Below, one piece after another: positions 40,926 to 50,792 of a stretch of DNA of 64,000 nucleotides. The stretch lies in the NCBI GenBank assembly GCA_905221605.1, contig CAJNDS010001035.1, positions 554,501 to 618,500 on the forward strand, written 5' to 3'. The translations under genes were made by a program, and so were the position numbers. The notes under the pieces are model-generated. The model made no database searches, had not been told where the DNA came from, and saw nothing but the letters and a program-made list of their open reading frames with translations. This stretch comes from Symbiodinium natans (Eukaryota > Sar > Dinophyceae > Suessiales > Symbiodiniaceae). The first letter of the stretch is position 1; every line of letters starts with the position of its first letter.

Positions 40926-41246
40926 GGGTTTAGAGGTTTAGGCGTTTGGGGTTTAGGGTTTAGGGTTTGGAGCTTAAGGGCTGAGAGCTTAGACTTGACC
41001 ATATTTTGCCTCGAACAAAAACGTAAAGTGCGCATGCGATTTTCTATCTATCATCGCATCAAAAGCCGCGCGGCAAGTGCAGGACCATCCCCTTCGAATT
41101 TCTCACAGGTGAGTCTTTTATCTTCGTGAAACGCGTCAAGAAACCCAGTAGCGGAGGATCCCCCCTGAACCCGAAAACCCAAACCTAAACCCTGAACCCT
41201 GAACCCTGAACCCGAAACCCGAAACCCTAAACCCCAGGATCCTCCG
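40912..41246. repeat. two telomere-like tracts, the second flanked by inverted repeats
   Basis: 40912-40980 is TTTAGGG-type. 41165-41236 is CCCTAAA/CCCTGAA-type, so the two point in opposite directions. The second is bounded by perfect 10-bp inverted repeats CGGAGGATCC (41152-41161) and GGATCCTCCG (41237-41246). Confidence 0.75.
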
Positions 41247-41402
41247 TCTCGTTTTGAAGAGATGACCTCGGGAAGGGCGCGGTCACAGGTTCTGAAATGG
41301 CGTTGAGCAGGAAACATTCTCGCAGAGGCACTAGGCCACAGTCTGCGTTGGCATGGCATGGAAAGAGGGGAGTAGTCCCTTCCACTTGTGGGCTTGTGAT
41401 CT

Positions 41403-41700
41403 GTGTTTTTGTTTGGACTTCAGTGCTTCAGCGGCTCCAACAAGCTTCCGGAAACGGTCTTTCAGGGCTTGACCTCCCTTCAGACGCTGGATTTGGGCTT
41501 GAACAAGCTGGCAGAGCTCCCGGAGGCGGTCTTTCAGGGCTTAAGCTCCCTTAAGACACTGGATTTGGGCTCCAACTGGTCTTTCAGGGCTTGACCTCCC
41601 TTCAGACGCTGGATTTGGGCTTGAACAAGCTGGCAGAGCTTCTGGATGCGGTCTTCCAGGCTCCCTCAACATACTGGATTTGGGCTCCAACAAACTGACA
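41403..41700 (+). pseudogene. leucine-rich-repeat fragment
   Basis: Tandem 72-nt units encode 24-residue LRRs of the form NKLAELPEAVFQGLSSLKTL with DLGxN. Two units read in frame (41435-41575). A deletion of about 20 nt then shifts the third and fourth units out of frame, and the sequence stops near 41700. LRR proteins bind other proteins; this remnant is too short to be functional. Similar short LRR pieces are scattered in dinoflagellate genomes. Confidence 0.6.
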
Positions 41701-42715
41701 TGAAGTTGTCCGGCAACAAGTTGTGATGCATGGTGTTCCCTTAGTTGTTTTTTTTATGTATTTAGTTGCTGTAATTCAGATTGCCTAGAAAGGGAATTGC
41801 ACGCGTTTTCATCTGAGGCAACGGAAACCTTAAAAAACAAACATGTAGGCTAAAGTCTAAACTCCTATTGTCCCCCTTAATATCCCCTACCCCTATAGAA
41901 CCCTTTTTATAGACTATATAGCTACACAGCTCACGTGCAACTCTGGGCCTGCTAAGCTGTGAAAAGCAGAGCACTCGCGCAGTTCTTTTCGCAAGTCGCA
42001 CTTGAGCCAAACACCGTAGTGTTCAGCAAGACTGTCAATGTCAGCAGAAAGCTCTCTCCAAGAGCTCAGGTCTCAAGGCTTACAAATTCCATCTCAACTT
42101 TGCTACACAAAGGAGGAAAGCAAAAGAAACACGCAAAACCTTTGGGGATTGCTTCAGGACTTCAAGTCTGTCTTAAAACCAACAGCATGCACTCACCATG
42201 CCTCAGTCAGGTTCCCAACGCACACGTAACGGTACGAACGACGGGGCAAGCACACGGAGTGAGTAACTGCAAAGGTCTGTCCCTCAGAGCTTCACACGCA
42301 CTGCTTCAAGGCTTTGCAAAGCAAGCTCAGTGCTTCCAATACTCATCACAGGGAACTGATTCAAACGTCATGCCATGCCAAAACATCATGCCATGCCAAA
42401 CATGCCACGCCCTTGCCATGCCAAAACAAAGCTCTCGCTCAGACATGCAACGGTAAGACAGTTTCTGTACTGCCAGCAACTAGGCACACCAAGGAAAGCG
42501 TAAACTTTTCTTCGTCACTTTCGAACAGAGTGCAGTTTGCAAAGGGAGGCATTCTCCCAGTCGGTACTGAGCTACTGCTAAGCTGCGGTACCCTCACTCT
42601 TATTCGTCACTGCGCCGTCAAGGACAGGGAACCTCGAGGGTGGCACCCGGTCCTGGTAGGAGCGGAGGTCGGCAAGTGACACGTCGAGACGCTAGCCACA
42701 GGTGGGCCAGCTATT
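41701..42715. other. no clear gene; CATGCC minisatellite
   Basis: Plus-strand frames (for example 41959-42456) have no recognisable domain. A small array of CATGCCATGCCAAAA words lies at 42369-42426. At 42001-42011 CTTGAGCCAAA matches the reverse complement of the 3' end of the dinoflagellate spliced leader over 11 bases, probably by chance. Confidence 0.4.
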
Positions 42716-44412
42716 CTACTCCCTAAACCTCCGAAGAGGGTGCCAGCTACGCCTCACAGAAAAACCCCCAGGGGGGAGGCGGTGAAGTGGTGGGACCTCA
42801 CAAAACCCTCGAGGGGGAGGCGGTGAGGAGGCAGGGGCATGGCAAGGAGGTAGGCCGAACGCCTCCTTGCCGAGCAGTTGGCTTGCCTCCACTGGCTTGA
42901 GACTGAGCAACCTCCAGTCGGAGGGCTGAAGGGTCCCTTTGAAGGGGGCTGCTACGGCCGGCTCCCCAGTAGGGGTGTAGTAAAGGCACTCCTGGCGGAG
43001 GAGTGCCGCAACCACCGGCGTGGCTTGGCCGGAGGCCAACAACTGCCAGTACAGGAAGGAAAAGATCATCCGCAGATCACGGTGGTGGGCCTGCAGCACG
43101 GAACGGAGCCACTTGGAGACCGTCGGCTGGCTTGCCTCAACCCAATTCCACCACGAAAGGATCCGCATACGCTGTGGGAACGGGGTGTCTGGGGTAAAAC
43201 CTCTCTCGGAGGGTGACCAGCCAGCTACGTCTATCAAGACGAGCTCGTGGGCGTCGGCCGGGGCCTTGGTGGCCCTGCGCCCCCAGTTGCGGGGGTTTGC
43301 GTCTCTGGCCATGAATCCGTAGAGGGCAGCGGTGCCCAGGATCCATGCCATATGCAGAACCTCCACACCGGAGGGGGTTGAGGGAGGCGGAAGGAGCCTT
43401 TCGAACTCCGTGATGTCGACCAGGATCTCGCCCCAGCCGACGATGGTCACGTTGCCGCGACCAACCACCCTGCTGTGGTTGGGGAAGATCCCCTGGTAGA
43501 AGGAGCTGAACTCCACCTCCCTCCCATGAGCGTGGTGGGAGGCCCCCGGTGCTGCGCTGGTCAATTTCCAAACGAAGTTTGGCTCGTGCGGGGCCGCCAT
43601 CACAAGGCGGGACCCGCCATGTCCCAGGTACTTGGCTTGGAACCCCACATGATGGGGGAACTGGAAAAGGTCACCACACTGTGCCAACCAGTTGGCACGG
43701 TTGTTGGACCTAGCCTTGCGGTCAACCCGGATTTCCAGCACCTCCTCGCCCAAAACGCCGTTCCATGAAGGAGGTGCGTCGTGCTGGAGCTCGGTGTCTG
43801 AGGAGGATTCGTAGGAGGAGGCTGCGCGTGGCCGGGGGGGGGAGGGCCCTCGTCGCTGGCCGTAACTAACTCCTCAGACTCCTCGGCCTCCTCACTGGAC
43901 TCCTCCTGCGTCTCGGCTTTAACCTCCGCTACTGGAGGTGGCACTGCCAGCAGGGACCCCTCGTTTGGTCGCGCCTCCTGCCTGAGGGTGAGCGTCCGGT
44001 CCTTCAGGGACCCTAGCGGTTGAGGAGCTGGGGCCTGGAGCTTGCTCAACCTCCGCAGAGGGCGCTGCTTCTGGGTTGCTCGGTGCGTCGGTGCCTCGCG
44101 CCAGCTGCCTGGGCATGGTCTTTGCCTTAGGGCGTGTCTGACCTGCCTGACTGGTCCTGCGACGTTGTCCGCGTCCGCCGGCTGGCCGGTGCCCTCAGCC
44201 TGCTCGAGCGTGGGCCGCTCACGTTTAGCGGGCGGGGTCGGAGGGACCCGCGGCTGGGTCTTGGGCTTGGCCCACGAGTTGGCCGCCAGTTGCTGGCGCT
44301 GCCGTTTGTCCGGGCGGCTGGCTTGCTTCCGGCGAGTCTCCGCCGTTAGTGGAGGACGCCCTTCTTCCGCCCGCCTGCGGTTGAGCGCCTCCAGCTTCTC
44401 GCTGTGCCTCAT
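42716..44412 (-). CDS. ORF3 of copy A: protein-kinase-like protein, frameshifted at a homopolymer
   Basis: N-terminal part 44412 to about 43840 is basic, then Pro-rich, then acidic (EESSEEAEESEE). The kinase-like part (about 43830 to 42716) shows YLGHGGSRLV (glycine-loop-like), VWKL (Lys63 of the 345-residue frame), a hinge-like FERLL, ARDANPRNWG (about 149-158, like the HRDxxxxN catalytic loop with Arg-Asp and Asn kept) and LVLIDVAGW (Asp175, like DFG). These suggest phosphotransferase fold and perhaps activity; the substrate is unknown. The two frames join at a run of nine G (43834-43842), where one base more or less would restore one ORF of about 560 residues. The same protein lies in the same place in copy B. 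Confidence 0.6.
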
Positions 44413-44549
44413 TGCGCCGAAGGAAGCTGGTGAGGCTCAGCTGCCCGTCGTGGGCGCCCTTACGCGGGTTGGTCTTGGGAACCGCCTTAGGCGGGAGTTG
44501 GCGGAGCGAACCTTCCTGGGAAGGGCGCCGTGGGCCCGTGGAAACCGCC

Positions 44550-46676
44550 TTAGGCGGGGGAGTACGTCGGAGGACTGGCTGAAAACCTTCCTCCGAAGGG
44601 TGCGTGGCGTCGTCGCTTACGGCTACCGGCTACCTTCCCTGTGGCAACGGCTGCGGACGAAACACTGGGGTTCACCGCCTGGAAACTGAGAAGGCATTGG
44701 GACTTGGGGACAGGAACCAGCTTGGTGGAGCCCTTAACACGACTAGCGCCCTTGCACTCAACCCCTAAGATTCTTGACAAGGGGTCCTGCCCTGGTTTTT
44801 GTTGGCCGTGGCATTTTTCGCACTTCCACACTTTTCCTAACGAAACCATGCGATGGGATGGGCGGCAGTCCCAAAAACGTGCAAAAACCTTATCGCCCGC
44901 GCCCAAATTGATGCACGGCGTAGCAATAATCCTATCAAGGGTGGCCACAGGGTGAACTTGCTGTGCATACAACCCACAAACCTCACACTGGATAGAGGAA
45001 TTAGTGGGGTGCTGTTTGAAGGTCCAGGCGTGCCCTGACTCCTTTCCTTCAGCTGCCTGCTGCAACCTCCTCTTTTTGTTGAGGGGGGCCTGCTTCGTGG
45101 GCAGTTTCACGACGGTGCATCGTACTTTACGGGCTTTGGGCCACTCTTTCTTTTTCTCGCGCCTGGACGCATCTTTTGGCGGTGCGCACGGGTGCACCTC
45201 GTCGTGGCCGAAGATGAAATGGGCACGGCGGCCCAATGCCTGCTGCCACTGGGCTGCTGCTGCGTCCAGGCGTTTGACTTTCTCAACATGTGCCCAGCTG
45301 AGGCACTCCTCAGCCCGGGACCCGCACAGGGCATCCGCACGCTGGTTGGCGAACCATGCCCAGAGATTGGACCGCCCAAACTCCGCCACAAACTGTTCCA
45401 GGCTTCGGTGGCTGCGCGTCCAGACTGTGGTTAGTCTACGTCGCTCCTCCCATTGCGCCCCCCAGGAGTGGAGGCATGAGCGGCTGAGCTCAGCAAACTT
45501 AGACTGACGGATGGCTGCCTTGGAATCCGCTGCCACGAGCACCTCGTCCTGAGTGTACTCCAGCAGCTTGGCTAGGGCACAGGCCTCGCCCTGCGCTATG
45601 GAGAAGCCATTCCCTAGGACCCCGGACAGGGTTCCTCGCACGTGAAATTGCTCCGTTTCGGCACACCAGTCGCCCGCGATGACTGCCCAGGCCACCATAC
45701 AACACCGGGGGTCGCTGGACGCCTGGCCGCCACTGGCATCCGTACCAAACCACAGGCCAGCAACCGGAGGTGAGCAGAACACTCCTGTTGCTCTAATGCC
45801 CATCGAACCTTCAGGAGGCATTGGGTGGCTGGTAAGTGCGGATGGGACGAGACCTCTGTCAAAGAAACAGGGAAATTGACTAACCTCCGCGCGAATGGAC
45901 TCCCCACACGTAGGGAGGGCTGGGGCATCCACTTGCCGTGCCCACCATTTGCAATGGATCAGTATGTGCGGGAGGTCAGCCTCCTCTTTGCATTCTGGGC
46001 ACAGCTGCTTGGACTTGTCGCTGGTATAGAAACCCCCTTGCCAGACGGACCTGAGGCCCCCACAGAGTCTGGGCCTACCGTGATGCTTCTTAAGCAGTCT
46101 ACGGGCGACTGTCCAGTCCAATCCTCCGTCGGCCCCTCGGGCGGACGTTGTTGCCGCGACGGCCCGACACTGCGCTTCGGTGTACCTCCTGTGGAGGGCC
46201 TCCTCCACGAGGAGCTGTTGCTCACGCCCCGGGCCAGGTTGAACACTGAGCGCACCGAACCTCCAGACCTGTAAGGAGGGGGCTTCAATTGCCAGCTCTC
46301 TGAGGTACGCTTGCATGGCCATAATAGGGCCAGCGACAATCCGCCAAGGTTCCTTGCTCCGGCACATCTTTTCCCATGATAGCTCCCAGGCCCTGTGCAT
46401 CATTGCACCCGTCTGGCCCTCAGGCCAAAGCAACGGGGCAAGGGTTTGCCAGTGCTGTTTTATGAGGAGCCACCCGGGGTCCTGGACCCTGTTCTCACCG
46501 AGGCTAAGCGCCACCTCCAGCGACCCCATTTTTACACGGTTGGCCCTGGTACCCGCCATTGCGCGTAGCGGTTTTCGCCGCTTGGGGCTGACACCTTGCC
46601 CTTGGTGTCCAAACGTGTATGCTGTGAAGACGCTTGCGCGGTACACACGGGCCGATTTGTTTTTCGGCAACCTCAA
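44550..46676 (-). CDS. ORF2 C-terminal part of copy A: RNase H and zinc ribbons, 708 aa
   Basis: Continuation of Pol after the RT. The RT thumb lies at the start (FGHQGQGVSPKRRK, as in copy B). A Cys/His site CPECKEEADLPHILIHC follows at about 230. RNase H spans about 305-460: LWFGTDASGG (Asp), QGEACALAKLL (Glu), VLVAADSKAAI (Asp), TTVWTRSHRS (His) and NQRADALC (Asp). Two zinc-ribbon-like CxxC pairs (CEVCGLY, CEKCHGQ) lie at about 550-625, and the C-terminus is basic. Copy B has the same order. The frame begins where the RT frame ends (46673-46676 overlap). Confidence 0.7.
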   Translation of the reverse strand: MRLPKNKSARVYRASVFTAYTFGHQGQGVSPKRRKPLRAMAGTRANRVKMGSLEVALSLGENRVQDPGWLLIKQHWQTLAPLLWPEGQTGAMMHRAWELSWEKMCRSKEPWRIVAGPIMAMQAYLRELAIEAPSLQVWRFGALSVQPGPGREQQLLVEEALHRRYTEAQCRAVAATTSARGADGGLDWTVARRLLKKHHGRPRLCGGLRSVWQGGFYTSDKSKQLCPECKEEADLPHILIHCKWWARQVDAPALPTCGESIRAEVSQFPCFFDRGLVPSALTSHPMPPEGSMGIRATGVFCSPPVAGLWFGTDASGGQASSDPRCCMVAWAVIAGDWCAETEQFHVRGTLSGVLGNGFSIAQGEACALAKLLEYTQDEVLVAADSKAAIRQSKFAELSRSCLHSWGAQWEERRRLTTVWTRSHRSLEQFVAEFGRSNLWAWFANQRADALCGSRAEECLSWAHVEKVKRLDAAAAQWQQALGRRAHFIFGHDEVHPCAPPKDASRREKKKEWPKARKVRCTVVKLPTKQAPLNKKRRLQQAAEGKESGHAWTFKQHPTNSSIQCEVCGLYAQQVHPVATLDRIIATPCINLGAGDKVFARFWDCRPSHRMVSLGKVWKCEKCHGQQKPGQDPLSRILGVECKGASRVKGSTKLVPVPKSQCLLSFQAVNPSVSSAAVATGKVAGSRKRRRHAPFGGRFSASPPTYSPA

Positions 46677-47390
46677 TTTACTGAGGGCTCGGTGACGTCC
46701 GGTGGCTTTGAGATGCGTTTTTTCATGGTAGGCAATCGGCGCCTGCGCGCCTGCGCGCTGTCCAGCCCCAAATCCTTAGTGACCTGAAGGATGGGTGGGT
46801 CGGCCTCCGTAAGCCTGGCGCGCAGCGCTTTCTCGCTCTCAGGGGAGGAGCATACAAAACATGACTTGGTGCTGGACAGCACCAACTCTTCGTCACCAAG
46901 GTGCTGCCGGAGGCTGCGGAGCGCCTTGACCGCGCTGGTGTGGCTCTCGCTTTGCACATCTATGCTTATGTCGTCGATGTAGATGTCCATGTCTGTGATC
47001 TGTACCTCCTGCGTGAGGCGGTCACAGACCGGGAAGAGCGCAGCTTTGGACAACGCTGGTGCCAGCGGGCAACCAGCTAGCACCCCCCGCTGGGCGTACA
47101 CCGGGGGGGCGACCACTCCTCCGCTGATCAGCAACCTCCCTCCTGTGTAGGCCCCCAGGGCCAAGCGGAGGAGCTGGGGAGGGAATCCCAACGACAAGGC
47201 GGAGTGAACGAGTTTGTCGTGGGAAATCGTCTCATAAAAAGTTGCGAGGTCGATGTACAGTGTGATTCTATGTTCGTGGTGATGCTTGGAAACCTCAGCG
47301 AGGAGGACCCTCTTGACTGCGATGTCGATGCATGAAACACCGGCTTTGGCCGAGTCCCACCAGATCCTGTTTTTGATGTCCTGGATCCAT
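46673..47390 (-). pseudogene. ORF2 RT palm of copy A, motifs A to C
   Basis: From about 47390 down one frame reads YIDLATFYET (motif A, catalytic Asp), then a gap region, GVLAGCPLAPALS (motif B) and MDIYIDDISIDV (motif C, YIDD), with catalytic Asp residues kept. It ends at 46673, overlapping the next frame. The upstream RT fingers are in another frame (47128-48591), so an indel near 47390 separates them. Clear similarity to copy B (LDLTSFYETV, GCPLAPALSR, DLWVDDCSADV). Confidence 0.65.
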
Positions 47391-48591
47391 TGGTTAACCA
47401 GCGAAGTTTCAGGAACAGCTTGAGGACAATGTGCATCAAGGCAATCGGCCTTTCAACCTCCGAGTTCTTGGCCAAGAGGATGATGCTACTAATTGTCCAT
47501 TGCAATGGCATGGCGCCAGTGAGCTCAACCTCCCGAAAGAGGGCTGCGAGGTCGCCCGCTGCTTCTTCCGGAAGGCATTTGAGCATGTTCGTGCACCAGC
47601 CATCTGGCCCGCCTGCTTTGTCTGGGATCCGCCGGCAGGCCGCGAGGATGTCGTGCTGGGTGAGCGGCGTGGTTTCCTGTGCCGCTTGGCTGGCTCGGGC
47701 CTCCAGCTCAGGCCACCTTTGGGCATGGTGGTGCGAGCTGCCCTGCCATAACTTTGCCCAGTACTGTCTTCTGGCTAGGAGCCGGTCGTACGGTGGCAGG
47801 TCCTCAAACGGCCTTTCCACCACCGCTTCATGCTTTCGAATGGCTCGGAAGACAGGCCTCATGCCACCTTTGAGGGCCTGCTCTAGCCAACTTTCATATT
47901 GCATCGTGCGCTTTTCCTGATGTTCTTGCGAGGCCTCCTGCAGGTGCCTCTTGATCAACTCGGAGACTTCCTCCCATTGCTGGTCGGCACCTCCTTCCTG
48001 CAGGAGGGTGTACACCAGGTTACCAACCTCATTGAGGGCAACGGTTGGCTCGTCGGCTTCTGAGTTATTTTGCAACAGAGTCTCAAGCCGCCCACGCGGC
48101 ACAACGCTGCCGCTTTGGTCTCTTTGCGCCACAAGGGTTTCCAGCTTGGACCATCTGGCCTGGACCACTCCCAACCAAGGCCGTTTCTCCACGTTAGGAA
48201 CCAATGGCTTGTGACAGAGCTCAACGCTCCAGCCACGCCCGGTCACCTTCGTGTGTGGGAAGAGAGCCGATTCCACCGAGGCTGTAATCGTCGCAAACTC
48301 TCTTGTAGCATTTGCGTCGTCCAGGAGGCAATGGCCGATGCACCCCTTTCCTTTGAGGTCGTCACGCTTACTGTACGGGGCTACATCATCCTGGACCACC
48401 GTCGGGAAGGACTGGAGCTGGGGTAGGGGGAGGCGTCCATGAGCAACCTCGATGGTGAAAACGAGGGCCGCGTGAGGCTTAAACGGAACCTCCTCAAGGA
48501 GGGTGACCTTAGTACACGCAGCAAGATCCCTAGACATGAGGGCGAAGTCAAGGGTGCTGCCAGACCCAATAGTGGCCCCTTCCGGGGCCAC
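47128..48591 (-). pseudogene. ORF2 of copy A: endonuclease end and RT fingers
   Basis: Residues 1-70 finish the endonuclease (STLDFALMSRDL; PFKPHAALVFTI with the terminal His). A linker of about 230 residues leads to the RT fingers: PDKAGGPDGW (about 318) and LLAKNSEVERPIALMH (about 365). After LKLFLKLRW the frame is out of register with the RT palm at 46673-47390, so the last 100 residues are not original. A perfect 11-bp-stem hairpin at 48569-48594 covers the start of this frame, where the preceding EN frame ends. Confidence 0.6.
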
Positions 48592-48613
48592 TATGACGCC
48601 TTTGGTCTTCTTC

Positions 48614-49604
48614 TCAATCTACATCTTGGTTCCAATCCCCCGTTACAATCCACGGCGTGGTGCACGTCGCTAGCGTAGCCAGCAGGGCGGCTACAATCCC
48701 TATGTTGGGGGCCGTGTTGATGCAACCTCCCGATTGGAGGTAGACCGAGAAGACTGCAATGTGAATCCCCTGCAAGTGGAGGATGACACCAGTGAAGCCG
48801 AGCCCATCCTGGAGGTGATGGGGCCCGGTTCTCCTTTGGATTGTTGCTGGTGTGAGGACACCGTGCCCACCAAGGATACCTGTGCCTTCACCAGGTGACC
48901 CTGCGAACCCTGTGGCCTGCCACCCTGCTTTCTCAGCGTTAACCTTAGCAAGGTGGAGTTTGTCGCCCAAGAGGTGGGTTTCCTGGACGCAGAAGGCATG
49001 CGGCTCAAGGTGGGTGGCCCAATCTTGGATTTCCTGTCGCCAGCTCGTGACGTTGGCAGACAGGATCTTGATCGGGCCAACTGGAAAAGAGGACTTTACA
49101 TGGAGGTGCGACAGGTCCTGGCTGACCCACTCGGCCAACTTAGGGTCGAGGCACGGGTCATCCCCCGCCGCAATGGCAACTCCTGTCGACGCCAGCTGCC
49201 ATTCAGCCGAAGATTCCGGATACACTCCGTGAATCTCTTCAGCCAGGTCAAGAGCGTAGGCTTCATTCAGGATTGGATGTGTCAGTAAACCTCCGAAACG
49301 CCTGTTGCAGCAGTGAGGTTTCCTGCTCATCCTCATTAAAGGCAGGTGGAAAAAATTTGGGCCCCGACACGGCGCCCTTGGGCTTACCCGCTTGCTTGGT
49401 AGATTGGCCACCATAAGTGGGCGGAACCACCGTGGAACAGACACTGCAATGGTGGTACCGTGGGACCCACCCCTGCTCCGCATTGGGGACATCGGTTGGA
49501 CGAATGTGAGAGAGCATGCAAAACCTCTTGCTCAGTGCTAAGAGGGTGGGTAAGGGAGGAGGGCCCAACGGACGTACTGGAGCATGCGGAAGGTGTAAAG
49601 GCAT
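48614..49604 (-). pseudogene. ORF2 N-terminus and APE-type endonuclease of copy A
   Basis: Two frames. 49604-49263 carries the N-terminal extension (VGPKFFPPAF-like, acidic after). 49492-48614 carries the endonuclease: ILSANVTSWR (Asn), FCVQETHLL (catalytic Glu) and VTGDWNQDVD (Asp and Asn). The frame stops right after the Asp-Asn motif and the rest of the domain lies in the next frame at 48591. Copy B holds the same domain in one intact frame. The endonuclease would nick target DNA. Confidence 0.6.
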
Positions 49605-49677
49605 GGCGCCTGCGCGCGCTCCGGCGCTTTGTCCTGGCCAGGACCGGCTTCCAGTCCGACTCCTCCCACCCTCCGAC

Positions 49678-50575
49678 CTAGCCCTCCTGTGCTTCCCCCA
49701 GACCTGGGGGAGCTTCCATGGAGACGTCAGACGGCTCCCTCACTCGTCTTCGCTTGATATCATGCTGCTGGACTCTTTCAACCAGACGCGTGGATTGGTC
49801 CTCAGTTAAGGCGACCCCAAGGTCCTTGAGCACCTCCGTGAGGTCGAGTTCCGGGACGGCTGGCTCGGTAGGGGGGGCCAGCATGGCATCCCTGAAGTTC
49901 TTGCTCAGCTCGTCAACTCGCTTTTGCGTCTGCACCAGGTCCGCGAGCAGCACCTTCATGTCTGAGTAGAGTTCCGCGAGGACCCCTTTGGCTGTGTTGA
50001 TACGCCCTTGCAGCCTTAGCTTTTGGTAGCCAAGTGGTCGACCGTGCCGCCTCATCATCCGACGGCATAGCCGCCTTGTCAACAGACTCAACGTAGGCCT
50101 TAACCTCCGCCGGGAGGGAGTCTTGGTGGACTTTGAGTAAATCCAGCAGAGCATCCTGGCTCTCCGGCTCCTCCTTGTCTGGCGGCGGCTTGACTCCCGC
50201 CTTCGTCAAGACTGCTTGTGCCTCGTCCGGCAGGTCCTTCCAGGCTGACCACACTGCATCGCGCATGCTGGGCTTCGGGGGCTTTGGGCTCTTCTTCTTA
50301 GCGTACGCCCCCAGAGGGGGCCATGGCTCGTCCCACTCCCAGACCACTTGCCTTGGGGGTCTGGGACTCGGGGCGGGCATCCAGGGCGTCTTGCAATACC
50401 AGCATTTGCTGGTGGGCTGGACTCTGTCCTTTTGGATCCAGTTGCCGCAATCACAGTACAAAATTTTTCGCTTTGGCGTGGCCTGGGGCTGCCACTGCCA
50501 CTGTCGCGTCATTGCGACTTGCGAACCTCCGAGGAGGTGGCTGGCCTCAGAGATTGGACTTATTGAGTGCGTCAC
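49678..50575 (-). pseudogene. ORF1 of copy A: zinc ribbon and coiled coil, frameshifted
   Basis: First frame (50575 to about 50050): zinc-ribbon-like CDCGNW...CWYCKTPW, then Pro-rich and helical sequence (LPDEAQAVLTKAGV). Second frame (50154-49678 from about 50040): a coiled coil (GRINTAKGVLAELYSDMKVL; LVQTQKRVDELSKNFRD) and an acidic then basic end (HDIKRRRVREP). Copy B has these parts in one frame of 390 residues. ORF1 proteins of LINEs form RNA-binding multimers through such coiled coils. The natural ATG is probably at 50512 by comparison with copy B. Confidence 0.6.
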
Positions 50576-50792
50576 ACCACTTCTGCCGGCGAGCCTCCGA
50601 CAAAAGTTTCCCCGCGTCCGCTATCCAGTCGTTCCTGGTCTTAGACCAACGAGCCAGGGCACGGATTTGGTTTGTGACCCGCTGTCCTGGTGTGAGATCT
50701 CGGCCACTGGGCTGCTCCTCGAACTCGGCTTGTAAAAAGGGCTTGAGTGATTCCTCCAGGGGAGCCCTCTCGGCTACCCCAAAGCGCTGCAC
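50547..50792 (-). CDS. ORF0 of copy A: small leader protein, 81 aa
   Basis: Unrecognised but conserved: the C-terminal half (WSKTRNDWIADAGKLLSEAR, then a Trp and LNKSNL) matches the last half of the 100-residue ORF at 59350-59652 in copy B (RTRNDWVQAARCHLLNEAR, LNEKGL). In both copies the stop lies just before the ORF1 start. Conservation of the protein in two diverged copies argues that it is translated. Its role is unknown; it could be a small helical cofactor or a translated leader. Confidence 0.55.
   Translation of the reverse strand: MQRFGVAERAPLEESLKPFLQAEFEEQPSGRDLTPGQRVTNQIRALARWSKTRNDWIADAGKLLSEARRQKWCDALNKSNL

Noticed and set aside
42001-42011. CTTGAGCCAAA as a spliced-leader relic
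   Set aside because: Only 11 bases match and the rest of the 22-base leader does not; likely chance in a window of this size.
43042-44689. Long plus-strand frames opposite ORF3 of copy A
   Set aside because: Shadows of a GC-rich coding region; no domain, and the minus-strand frame matches copy B.
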